Assembly: GCA_003155565.1 (NCBI GenBank)
Contig: PMDM01000108.1
Coordinates: forward strand, 1-7,472
Source of the DNA: Methylococcaceae bacterium
Lineage (GTDB): Bacteria; Pseudomonadota; Gammaproteobacteria; Methylococcales; Methylomonadaceae
Length of the DNA: 7,472 nt
Direction: 5' to 3'
Shown here: piece after piece, positions 1-5,920 of the stretch
Position numbering within the stretch: position 1 is the stretch's first letter
How the letters are laid out: every line of letters begins with the position of its first letter
Translations under genes and position numbers: made by a program
Notes under the pieces: generated by a model
Told to the model about the DNA's origin: nothing
The model's database searches: none
What the model saw: only the letters and a program-made list of their open reading frames with translations

Positions 1-166
1 ATTTGTGCTTAAATGAGAACAGCCCTAGTCTTGAATCAGTTTTTTAGTTAAGTAGGCAAATTGGGTTTTTACAGTGACGTTAACAATTTAAGTCGAAAGA
101 TTTTCACTTATGGGCAGCCCTACAGATAAAATAGGCTTCCGGTTGAGACCACATGCAAGTTACCTT

Positions 167-1123
167 ATGAAATATTTCGGACTATTTATCTATTTTTGTT
201 GTTACACATTAACCAGTTTTGCTTCGGATAAAACGACCATTCGCATTGGCGTTCAGGCTACGGGCACTTTGGCTTGGGAGTTATTTGTTTTACAGGATCA
301 GGCCAAAGACCTAGCTTTTCAGATAGAAACGCTTCCAGTTACCACAACAGAAGCGGGAAAAATAGCTTTGCAGTCCGGTACGGTGGACATCATCGTTTCC
401 GATTGGATTTGGGTTTCTAGACTGCGGTCAGACGGCGCTGATTTCACGTTTTACCCCTATTCAACGACTTCGGGTGCGCTAATGGTGCCGGAAAATAGCC
501 CTATTCATGCGATTAAAGATCTCAAAGGCAAGCGTTTGGGGATTGCTGGCGGTGAGCTGGATAAAAACTGGTTATTGTTACAAGCATTGACAGGACAAGA
601 GCAAATGGATTTGAATGCGTCGGTGGAAAAAGTGTTTGGCGCACCTCCGCTGATTAATGAACAACTTAAGCAGGGTCGTGTCGATGCGGCACTGAATTAC
701 TGGCATTTTGCCGCCAAGCTTGAAGGGCAGGGCTATCGTCAACTCATTGATGGTAAAGAAATATTGAAAGGTTTAGGCATTCAAGAAAACGTCCCGGCAT
801 TAGGTTATGTGTTTAAGCAAAGTTGGGCAGAAAGTCATAAAGCTGCATTGAACAGTTTTATGAAAGTGATCAAAATGGCTAAAGATTCACTATGCAGTTC
901 TGAGTTGGTTTGGAAAAAAGTCATCCCATTAACCCAGGCCGATGATGCAGCTACACAAAACAAACTTCGCCAGCGTTACTGTGAAGGCAATGTTGACCAG
1001 TGGGGCATCCCGGAACAACAAGCGGCTGAACGTATTTATACCATGCTGCGGACTGTGAGCAATAATCAGTTAACCGGAAAATCTGAACACCTGCAACCAG
1101 GAACATTCTGGTCACAAGATTGA
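167..1123 (+). CDS. NitT/TauT-type ABC transporter substrate-binding protein (periplasmic)
   Basis: Predicted periplasmic solute receptor of an ABC importer, 318 residues from the ATG at 167. An in-frame ATG at 110 would add 19 residues (MGSPTDKIGF...). I prefer 167 because it directly opens a clear signal peptide: MKYF, a hydrophobic stretch to about residue 17, then SFA before SDK as a cleavage site near residue 19. Neither start has a good ribosome binding site. The mature protein begins with an IRIGV strand and has the two-lobe layout of NMT1/SsuA-like receptors: a DIIVSDWIWVSR segment near 74-85, then IKDLKGKRLGIAGG at 116-129, and a second-lobe segment GRVDAALNYW at 170-179. Two cysteines near the C-terminus (243 and 272) could form a disulfide. 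The permease gene starts 4 bases after the stop and the ATPase follows, so the three form one transporter operon. The substrate (nitrate, sulfonate, taurine, a thiamine precursor or other) cannot be told from the sequence. Confidence 0.88.
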   Translation: MKYFGLFIYFCCYTLTSFASDKTTIRIGVQATGTLAWELFVLQDQAKDLAFQIETLPVTTTEAGKIALQSGTVDIIVSDWIWVSRLRSDGADFTFYPYSTTSGALMVPENSPIHAIKDLKGKRLGIAGGELDKNWLLLQALTGQEQMDLNASVEKVFGAPPLINEQLKQGRVDAALNYWHFAAKLEGQGYRQLIDGKEILKGLGIQENVPALGYVFKQSWAESHKAALNSFMKVIKMAKDSLCSSELVWKKVIPLTQADDAATQNKLRQRYCEGNVDQWGIPEQQAAERIYTMLRTVSNNQLTGKSEHLQPGTFWSQD

Positions 1124-1127
1124 GACC

Positions 1128-1877
1128 GTGTTGATAACTCTGAGAAAAACCATTCCTGGCTTGTCTTTGCTGGCCTTGTTGTCCGTGTGGCAGGTTTTGG
1201 CTACCTGTCTGAACAGCAATAATCTCCCGACACCGCTAATTGTTGGTAGTGTCTTCTGGCATGGCTGCCTAAGCGGGCAAATTCCATTTCACTTGGGTGT
1301 GACTTTACTCAGGCTGGTGGTGAGTTTTAGCATTGCGATGTTGCTAGGTTGTGCCATAGGTATTGTTCTTGGCCGCAACAAAAAACTCGATGCCTTCTTC
1401 GATAACTGGCTGGTTATTTTCCTGAATATTCCGGCGCTGGTCACCATTATTTTGTGCTACGTCTGGTTTGGGCTGACCGAGGTAGCGGCGATTTTAGCGG
1501 TTGTCATCAACAAACTGCCTAACGTGATTGTCACCATCAGGGAAGGTGCCCGCACTTTGGACCAAGATTTACTGGAGATGGCTAGCAGTTATCGTTTCGA
1601 CAAGCGTAAAACCTTATTACATGTGGTTTGGCCGCAATTGTATCCATATATCATGGGTGCAACCCGTTCGGGTTTGGCGTTGGTTTGGAAAATCATTCTA
1701 GTTGTCGAATTGTTGGGACGTAGTAACGGCATGGGTTACCAGTTACATTTATTTTTTCAACTGTTCGATGTTGCAAATATTTTGGCTTATACCATTGCCT
1801 TTGTCGCTTTTATTCAATTGCTGGAATTGCTGGTCTTAAAGCCTTTGGACACTAAAGCGCAACGCTGGCGGCGCTAA
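1128..1877 (+). CDS. ABC transporter permease, NitT/TauT (SsuC/TauC-like) type
   Basis: Inner-membrane channel subunit of the importer, 249 residues, a normal length for SsuC/TauC-type permeases. Hydrophobic segments are seen near residues 10-27, 60-82, 95-115, 117-135, 183-197 and 215-236. The cytoplasmic coupling loop (EAA motif) lies at about 150-173, EMASSYRF...VVWPQLYP. It keeps the E, A and distal P but has Arg156 where the family usually has glycine. The start is uncertain: GTG at 1128 lies 4 bases after the binding-protein stop, but TTG at 1131 is equally possible and is better spaced from the GAG at 1122-1124. The stop is 3 bases before the ATPase start, which implies co-transcription. 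I infer that it pairs with the ATPase downstream and the receptor upstream; the cargo is unknown. Confidence 0.9.
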   Translation: MLITLRKTIPGLSLLALLSVWQVLATCLNSNNLPTPLIVGSVFWHGCLSGQIPFHLGVTLLRLVVSFSIAMLLGCAIGIVLGRNKKLDAFFDNWLVIFLNIPALVTIILCYVWFGLTEVAAILAVVINKLPNVIVTIREGARTLDQDLLEMASSYRFDKRKTLLHVVWPQLYPYIMGATRSGLALVWKIILVVELLGRSNGMGYQLHLFFQLFDVANILAYTIAFVAFIQLLELLVLKPLDTKAQRWRR

Positions 1878-1880
1878 GAC

Positions 1881-2606
1881 ATGATAGCTATCGACATTAA
1901 AAGCAAAATGTTTCCGGCTAAAGGTCGAGCCGGACATCATTTAGCGATAGCCGATCTCCAGCTATCGTTTAATTCCGGTGAATTTGTCTGTTTGGTTGGG
2001 CCATCCGGCTGCGGTAAGACGACCTTATTGAACATTATCGCCGACCTTGACCGTGATTATGAAGGTAGTGTCAGTTTCGATCTGCGACGGTCGCATCCTA
2101 AAATCGGCTATGTATTTCAAAATCCGCGCTTATTGCCTTGGCGTACCGTCAGGGAAAATATTGAGCTGGCAATCGAGGGTAATTCATCCTCAGAAAACAT
2201 TGATGCTTTATTGGAAGTAATGCAATTGACCCAATTTCAGCACGTTTACCCTGAGCGCTTATCCCTGGGTATGAGCCGACGGGTGGCCATTATTCGGGGG
2301 TTTGCGATTAATCCCGATGTGCTGCTAATGGATGAGCCTTTTGTATCTCTGGATGCGCCAACTGCAAGGCAGGTCAGGAGTTTATTGATAACCTTGTGGC
2401 AACAGCGGCCTCACACCGTATTGTTTGTCACCCACGATTTGCGTGAAGCGATTTCGCTTGCCGACCGCATTGTGTTTCTGGCTGCTGCACCGATGAAGGT
2501 CGTCAATGAAATAGCGGTGTCGATTCCACGAAGTGAGCGCGATAATGAACAAGTTATCGAAGCATTCAGGCAACAGCTTTTGCAGGATTATCCAGAATTG
2601 AGGTAG
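1881..2606 (+). CDS. ABC transporter ATP-binding protein, NitT/TauT (SsuB/TauB-like) type
   Basis: Cytoplasmic ATPase that powers the importer, 241 residues. Visible motifs are Walker A GPSGCGKT (40-47), Q-loop Gln80 in VFQNPRLLPWR, Walker B LLMDEP (148-153) with catalytic Glu152, D-loop SLD (156-158) and switch His185 in FVTHD. The FQNPRLLPWRTVRENI stretch is typical of the nitrate/sulfonate/taurine ATPases. The signature is unusual: LSLGM (127-131) followed by SRR, where LSGGQ or LSGGM followed by QR is normal, so the second position of the conserved Gly pair is Leu. All other catalytic residues are present, so the protein is probably active. It is the last gene of the operon, 3 bases after the permease; TGGCGGCG at 1866-1873 may serve as a loose ribosome binding site. 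An alternative start is Met10. A repeat element follows 79 bases after the stop. Confidence 0.93.
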   Translation: MIAIDIKSKMFPAKGRAGHHLAIADLQLSFNSGEFVCLVGPSGCGKTTLLNIIADLDRDYEGSVSFDLRRSHPKIGYVFQNPRLLPWRTVRENIELAIEGNSSSENIDALLEVMQLTQFQHVYPERLSLGMSRRVAIIRGFAINPDVLLMDEPFVSLDAPTARQVRSLLITLWQQRPHTVLFVTHDLREAISLADRIVFLAAAPMKVVNEIAVSIPRSERDNEQVIEAFRQQLLQDYPELR

Positions 2607-2685
2607 TGCGTTTAAGAAAATCCAATCAAAGAACAGCGTGCATAGACATGGCGCAATAAGCTGTTAAACTGGAATCCAGTCAAAG

Positions 2686-2827
2686 TTAAGGAAGCTCTGA
2701 GCAAGTCTTTTGACAAGCTCACCACGAACGGTAAACTGTTGATTCCGTTCGTGGTGAGCCCTTCGGCTACGCTCAGGAGAGCCTTGTCGAACCATGAACG
2801 GAATCAACTTGTTCAGAGATTCCTTAA
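2686..2827. repeat. Palindromic MITE/REP-like element, copy 1
   Basis: Non-coding 142-bp element in the gap before trpS. Its ends are inverted arms, 2686-2706 and 2807-2827, pairing at 19 of 21 positions, each bounded by TTAA. Inside, 2717-2731 (GCTCACCACGAACGG) is a perfect 15-bp inverted match to 2745-2759 around a 13-base loop. The segment 2739-2755 also pairs with 2791-2807 at 16 of 17 positions (the exception is a G-T pair), so the two hairpins compete for 2745-2755. The core 2745-2798 recurs in opposite orientation at 4638-4688. Similar GACAAG...CACGAACGG repeats are, to my knowledge, scattered through many proteobacterial genomes. A frame of 89 codons on the - strand spans the element, but it is a by-product of the palindrome. 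It may also act as a transcription barrier after the ABC operon, though no T-run follows the hairpins. Confidence 0.85.
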
Positions 2828-2854
2828 AGTGGAAACCCCTCTGGCTGATAGAAT
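2820..2854 (+). promoter_or_regulatory. Candidate trpS promoter abutting the repeat element
   Basis: TAGAAT at 2849-2854 matches the sigma-70 -10 consensus at five of six positions and lies 28 bases before the trpS ATG. No good -35 box is present at 17 bp. The nearest weak candidates are TTCCTT at 2820-2825 or TTAAAG at 2824-2829, both overlapping the right arm of the repeat element. The call rests mainly on the -10 box and on the need for a start site between the ABC operon and trpS. Confidence 0.3.
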
Positions 2855-2882
2855 AATAAAAAAGACATCTAAGAACTAACAC

Positions 2883-3896
2883 ATGAACAAAGCAATCATA
2901 TTGACAGGTATTACCACAACCGGCACGCCGCATTTAGGTAATTATGTAGGCGCAATAAGGCCGGCCATCGCCGCCAGTAAAGACCTAAACGCACAACCTT
3001 TTTATTTCCTGGCAGATTACCACGCCTTGATTAAATGCCAGGAACCGGAACGGGTGCGACGATCCAGCCTTGAAATTGCCGCAACTTGGTTGGCCTTGGG
3101 ATTGGATACTAACAATGCGGTGTTTTACCGCCAGTCAGACGTTCCTGAGATTTTGGAACTGACCTGGATGTTGACCTGCGTGACCGCCAAAGGCTTGATG
3201 AATAGGTCTCATGCTTATAAGGCAGCCGTTGCGGATAACGATCAAGGTGGCGAGAACGATCCAGATAAAGGCATCACGATGGGTTTGTTCAGCTACCCTA
3301 TCTTGATGGCGGCGGATATATTAATGTTTAATGCCAATAAAGTTCCTGTCGGCAGGGATCAAGTCCAACACATTGAAATGGCACGGGATATAGCAGGGCG
3401 TTTCAATCATATTTATGGTGAACATTTCACGCTGCCTGAAGCGGTTCTCGACGAGAAGGGCGCAACTTTATCGGGACTCGATGGCCGCAAAATGAGCAAA
3501 AGTTACAACAACACGATTCCATTATTTGAGCCTGAGAAGAAGCTGAAAAAGTTGATTAACAAGATCAAGACGAATTCGTTGGAGCCTGGCGAACCCAAAC
3601 AAACTGAGGGATGTACGCTATTCAGCATTTACCAGTCATTCGCTACGTCGGATGAAGTGGCACAAATCTGTCAACGCTATGCAGAAGGCATCGGTTGCGG
3701 CGAAATGAAGCAGGTTTTGTTTGAGCATATCAACGAACAGATTGCGCCAGCACGGGAGCGTTATGATGCCTTGCTGGAAAAGCCCGACCATATCGAGGAA
3801 CAATTGCTGGAAGGCGCGAGAAAAGCACGGGCAATCAGCAGTCCTTTTATCCAGGAATTACGAAAAGCAGTAGGAATTAGCAGGATTACATCGTGA
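2883..3896 (+). CDS. trpS: Tryptophan--tRNA ligase (TrpRS)
   Basis: Class I aminoacyl-tRNA synthetase that charges tRNA-Trp with tryptophan using ATP, in the cytoplasm. It has 337 residues, the usual length for bacterial TrpRS. The N-terminal GITTTGTPHLGNYVGA (9-24) carries the HIGH-equivalent PHLGN. FYFLADYHALI (about 41-51) and SYPILMAADILMFN (137-150) are the conserved Rossmann-fold strands, VPVGRDQVQHIEMARDI (154-170) is a family hallmark, and KMSKS is intact at 203-207 after GLDGR. The C-terminal helical part runs to the end without break. It resembles the TPHLGNY subtype known from Pseudomonas rather than the E. coli PSGELTIGNY subtype; I give this from memory. The start is supported by the MNKAIILTGI beginning, but the ribosome binding site is weak. 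The stop overlaps the start of the next gene (GTGA), implying translational coupling. A palindromic repeat ends 55 bases upstream. All catalytic motifs are intact. Confidence 0.97.
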   Translation: MNKAIILTGITTTGTPHLGNYVGAIRPAIAASKDLNAQPFYFLADYHALIKCQEPERVRRSSLEIAATWLALGLDTNNAVFYRQSDVPEILELTWMLTCVTAKGLMNRSHAYKAAVADNDQGGENDPDKGITMGLFSYPILMAADILMFNANKVPVGRDQVQHIEMARDIAGRFNHIYGEHFTLPEAVLDEKGATLSGLDGRKMSKSYNNTIPLFEPEKKLKKLINKIKTNSLEPGEPKQTEGCTLFSIYQSFATSDEVAQICQRYAEGIGCGEMKQVLFEHINEQIAPARERYDALLEKPDHIEEQLLEGARKARAISSPFIQELRKAVGISRITS

Positions 3897-4612
3897 AAAT
3901 TGTCAGGAAAATCAAATTCAGCGATTGGCTGCGAAAATCTTTATTGTTTATTCGCCGCGATCCTTGGGTTTGGCTAGGATATACGCTGTTTGTGTCCGTA
4001 GTTTTATGTATAGGCAAAATATCGTTCGCTCTTGGTGTTTTTTCTGCGGTCGTCTCCCTGTTCGTGGGTGTAGGCGTAGCAAAATACATTGATCTAAGGC
4101 GTTCACCCACGGATTCAGTTGGTCTAGTTTGGGCCATTAAAAAAAGCCTTCCCTTAGCCGTCCTGGCAGGCGGAGTCATTGTGATCTGTTGGTTTATATT
4201 TATGGCGATAGCCAATATTGTCAACGGTCAGTTTTCCATGATTAGTTATTTTTTCTTTGATTGGCAGTTCACCCCCGAAAACCTGAACCGGAGGACTACC
4301 CGCGAGTTGGGTATCTGGCTTTATGGCTATGCAAATATCACCTTGATATTTGTTTTGTTGATGCTGACAACGTTCGCCAGTTGGTACAGTTACCCGTTGA
4401 TGCTGTTTAAAGACTACACTTGGAGCCAAGCCAAAGAGGCAGGTAATTACGAAGTTGCAACCCAGAAGGGAGCGCTGTACAAAACGTTGGCGTTCCTGAT
4501 TTTTGAAGCTATTTTATGTACTGAAATAACACCGCTGTTGACACCCGTTTTATATATGCTCACTTCGACGTTTATGTTTGTGACGTATAAAAGTTTTTTT
4601 GAAAGATCATAA
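3893..4612 (+). CDS. Polytopic inner-membrane protein, possibly BPSS1780-like
   Basis: Membrane protein of unknown function, 239 residues. It begins at a GTG that overlaps the trpS stop by 4 bases (GTGA), with AGGA at 3882-3885, 7 bases upstream, as a good ribosome binding site. The start is therefore well supported and the gene is co-translated with trpS. The N-terminus is a basic amphipathic segment, FSDWLRKSLLFIRRDPWVWLG (9-29), followed by hydrophobic spans near 27-40, 44-63, 85-108, 143-165 and 195-232. The opening, a W-L-R helix and an RR-D/N-P-x-x-W-L turn leading into a hairpin of helices, recalls the BPSS1780/DUF2189-type membrane proteins common in beta- and gamma-proteobacteria. 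That link is from memory and weak. No catalytic motif is visible. The role next to trpS is probably positional only. It ends just before a repeat element in a convergent gap. Confidence 0.82.
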   Translation: MKIVRKIKFSDWLRKSLLFIRRDPWVWLGYTLFVSVVLCIGKISFALGVFSAVVSLFVGVGVAKYIDLRRSPTDSVGLVWAIKKSLPLAVLAGGVIVICWFIFMAIANIVNGQFSMISYFFFDWQFTPENLNRRTTRELGIWLYGYANITLIFVLLMLTTFASWYSYPLMLFKDYTWSQAKEAGNYEVATQKGALYKTLAFLIFEAILCTEITPLLTPVLYMLTSTFMFVTYKSFFERS

Positions 4613-4774
4613 AAGAAGCACTGAATATTCGCCATTATTCATGGTTCGACAAGGCTCTTGAGCGTGCCGAAGGACTCACCGCGAACGGAAAACAAGGCTC
4701 TCCTGAGCGTTTTCTAAGGGTTAAACATAATCCGTTCATCCTTAGATTGTCGACGGATTAAATCGGTGCTTCTT
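4613..4774. repeat. Palindromic MITE/REP-like element, copy 2 (degenerate)
   Basis: Fills nearly all of the convergent gap between the membrane gene and yigZ. It is bounded by a perfect 9-bp inverted pair, AAGAAGCAC at 4613-4621 and GTGCTTCTT at 4766-4774. The left end AAGAAGCACTGA resembles the left end of copy 1, AAGGAAGCTCTGA. The segment 4638-4688 matches the reverse complement of 2745-2798 with two substitutions and two small deletions (3 bases). A second partial unit follows: ACAAGGCTCTCCTGAGCGT at 4692-4710 is identical to the reverse complement of 2769-2787. Further inverted pairs are TAATCCGT at 4728-4735 with ACGGATTA at 4753-4760, and TCTAAGG at 4713-4719 with CCTTAGA at 4740-4746. 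It may serve as a bidirectional transcription barrier for the two converging operons, but it has no classic T-run. Confidence 0.75.
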
Positions 4775-4779
4775 AAGAT

Positions 4780-5355
4780 TTATACCGAATACAGCCCGAT
4801 AAACGATTCCGTTAATTCTTTTAGGTTATGTTTCGGCAACAGGATGGTTAAATGAATCTGTTCTGCAAAATCTTGGCTGATGATTTCGCCATCCAGCTTT
4901 TTCAATAAATACTCGAACATTTGCATCTGTTTGTAATCCAATGTCAGGCGTTTTTCCACACATTCGATATAAGGATGTAACCCTGCTATTTCGATTACCC
5001 GTTTTGCAGTATTGCTGTATGCGCGGGTTAACCCGCCTGCACCTAGCTTGATGCCACCAAAATACCGGATCACAACAAGCAATACATTAATCAATTCCTT
5101 ACCTTCCAAATGCTGGAAAATCGGTTTTCCGGCTGTCCCACTGGGTTCGCCAGCGTCGTTAAAGCGGCTGATAAAGCCGTTACCGGTTTTAATCCGATAG
5201 GCAAACGTGATATGGCTGGCATTAGGGTGATCGAGATGGTATTGCTTGAGATAATCACCCGCCTCAACTTCATTCAGGCAAGGCATTAGCACGCCGATAA
5301 AGCGCGATTTTTTTATTGAGTCTTCTATGGTGTAGTGTGATTTGACGCATTGCAT
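4780..5355 (-). CDS. yigZ: YigZ/IMPACT family protein
   Basis: Soluble cytoplasmic protein of the YigZ (UPF0029/IMPACT) family; 191 residues from the ATG at 5355, close to E. coli YigZ in length. The N-terminal IMPACT domain is complete: IKKSRFIG (14-21), FNDAGEPSGTAGKPI (65-79) and RYFGGIKLGAGGLTRAYS (97-114). The C-terminal part, from about 130, is a weaker DUF1949-like domain. The biochemical role in bacteria is not settled; the eukaryotic relative IMPACT modulates GCN2, and the bacterial fold has been linked to RNA/ribosome-type domains. The open frame extends upstream to 5478, but those codons overlap the preceding gene and resemble nothing, whereas family members start just before the KSRF motif. 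The ribosome binding site is poor (GGCGGA, distant). It lies 23 bases after the membrane protein gene and is probably the last gene of the - strand operon. Confidence 0.92.
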   Translation of the reverse strand: MQCVKSHYTIEDSIKKSRFIGVLMPCLNEVEAGDYLKQYHLDHPNASHITFAYRIKTGNGFISRFNDAGEPSGTAGKPIFQHLEGKELINVLLVVIRYFGGIKLGAGGLTRAYSNTAKRVIEIAGLHPYIECVEKRLTLDYKQMQMFEYLLKKLDGEIISQDFAEQIHLTILLPKHNLKELTESFIGLYSV

Positions 5356-5378
5356 GGAAGGAAGTTTATCCGCCCGGC

Positions 5379-5876
5379 CTATATCAATTGCCCAAGCGCA
5401 AAAGCGCTCAAAAAGGTTGCGATGAAATAGAACAGGGCTAAAACCATACTGGCAGCAATATTGATAAGCAAGGTGCATTTGATGATGTAAGAAACGATTG
5501 CATAGTACCAGGCCAACAATATGAAAAATAAGTAATAACTATAAAGGTCTTCGGTTACTGTCAACCACACCATGACAGGGACTACGAATGCTGCGATTAG
5601 ATTTGCACTAAACATGAATGCCGTCGTGACTTGTATATATGCATAAAGCGTTTTGTTCAAGGACAGCATGATGCCAATAAAAGCCAGCATAAACATGACT
5701 TGCAGGCTGATTTCGTAAAGCGACTCCAAAGGGTCATCAATCATATTGGCTTGTAACAAATAGCCGATAATAAAATAAATGAGCAGGTTATTTTTGAACA
5801 AACCTACCGATCTTGGCAGTTCCAAGGGATCATTATTCAACCAGCATAGTGCTAAGTATTCTCTTATGTTATCCAT
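5379..5876 (-). CDS. Small polytopic membrane protein of unknown function
   Basis: 165 residues, not recognised with certainty. A short cytoplasmic-looking N-terminus (MDNIREYLALCWLNNDPLEL, 1-20) precedes hydrophobic spans near 29-43, 56-73, 83-105, 113-133 and 136-158, so four or five helices. The start, a short helix, then a D/GP-x-(E/D)-LP turn, then a helix beginning LLIYF, recalls a group of proteobacterial hypothetical membrane proteins that open with a 'GPQDLP'-like turn. This is a memory-based resemblance only. There are no conserved catalytic or metal-binding residues that I can see. It lies 44 bases downstream of the dynamin-like gene and 23 bases upstream of yigZ, all on the - strand, so it is probably co-transcribed with both. 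The ribosome binding site is weak. Because its upstream neighbour is a membrane-bound P-loop protein, it may be a partner in the membrane; that is inference from position. Confidence 0.78.
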   Translation of the reverse strand: MDNIREYLALCWLNNDPLELPRSVGLFKNNLLIYFIIGYLLQANMIDDPLESLYEISLQVMFMLAFIGIMLSLNKTLYAYIQVTTAFMFSANLIAAFVVPVMVWLTVTEDLYSYYLFFILLAWYYAIVSYIIKCTLLINIAASMVLALFYFIATFLSAFALGQLI

Positions 5877-5920
5877 AGTCGCTTAGAACAGGGCAGTGAA
5901 TGATTCTGCATCGATTTGAA

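Noticed and set aside
3..47. Reading-frame tail on the + strand (LCLNENSPSLESVF then TAG) that could end an upstream gene
   Set aside because: Only 14 codons, no recognisable similarity, and stops are expected at this spacing in random sequence; not enough to call a gene.
110..166. Earlier ATG for the substrate-binding protein
   Set aside because: The added 19 residues would bury the signal peptide behind a basic non-hydrophobic leader; the ATG at 167 fits export.
2669..2681. Small hairpin ACTGG-AAT-CCAGT after the ABC operon as a terminator
   Set aside because: Only a 5-bp stem and no following T-run.
2664..2933. 89-codon frame on the - strand
   Set aside because: It runs through the palindromic repeat and into trpS antisense; an artefact of the repeat.
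3886..4429. Frames of 91 and 112 codons on the - strand inside the trpS-linked membrane gene
   Set aside because: They are antisense to a gene with a well-supported start and clear membrane segments; compositions are rich in T, P, Q and R with no family resemblance.
5356..5478. N-terminal extension of yigZ by 41 codons
   Set aside because: It overlaps the end of the preceding membrane gene, and the family normally begins just before the KSRF motif.
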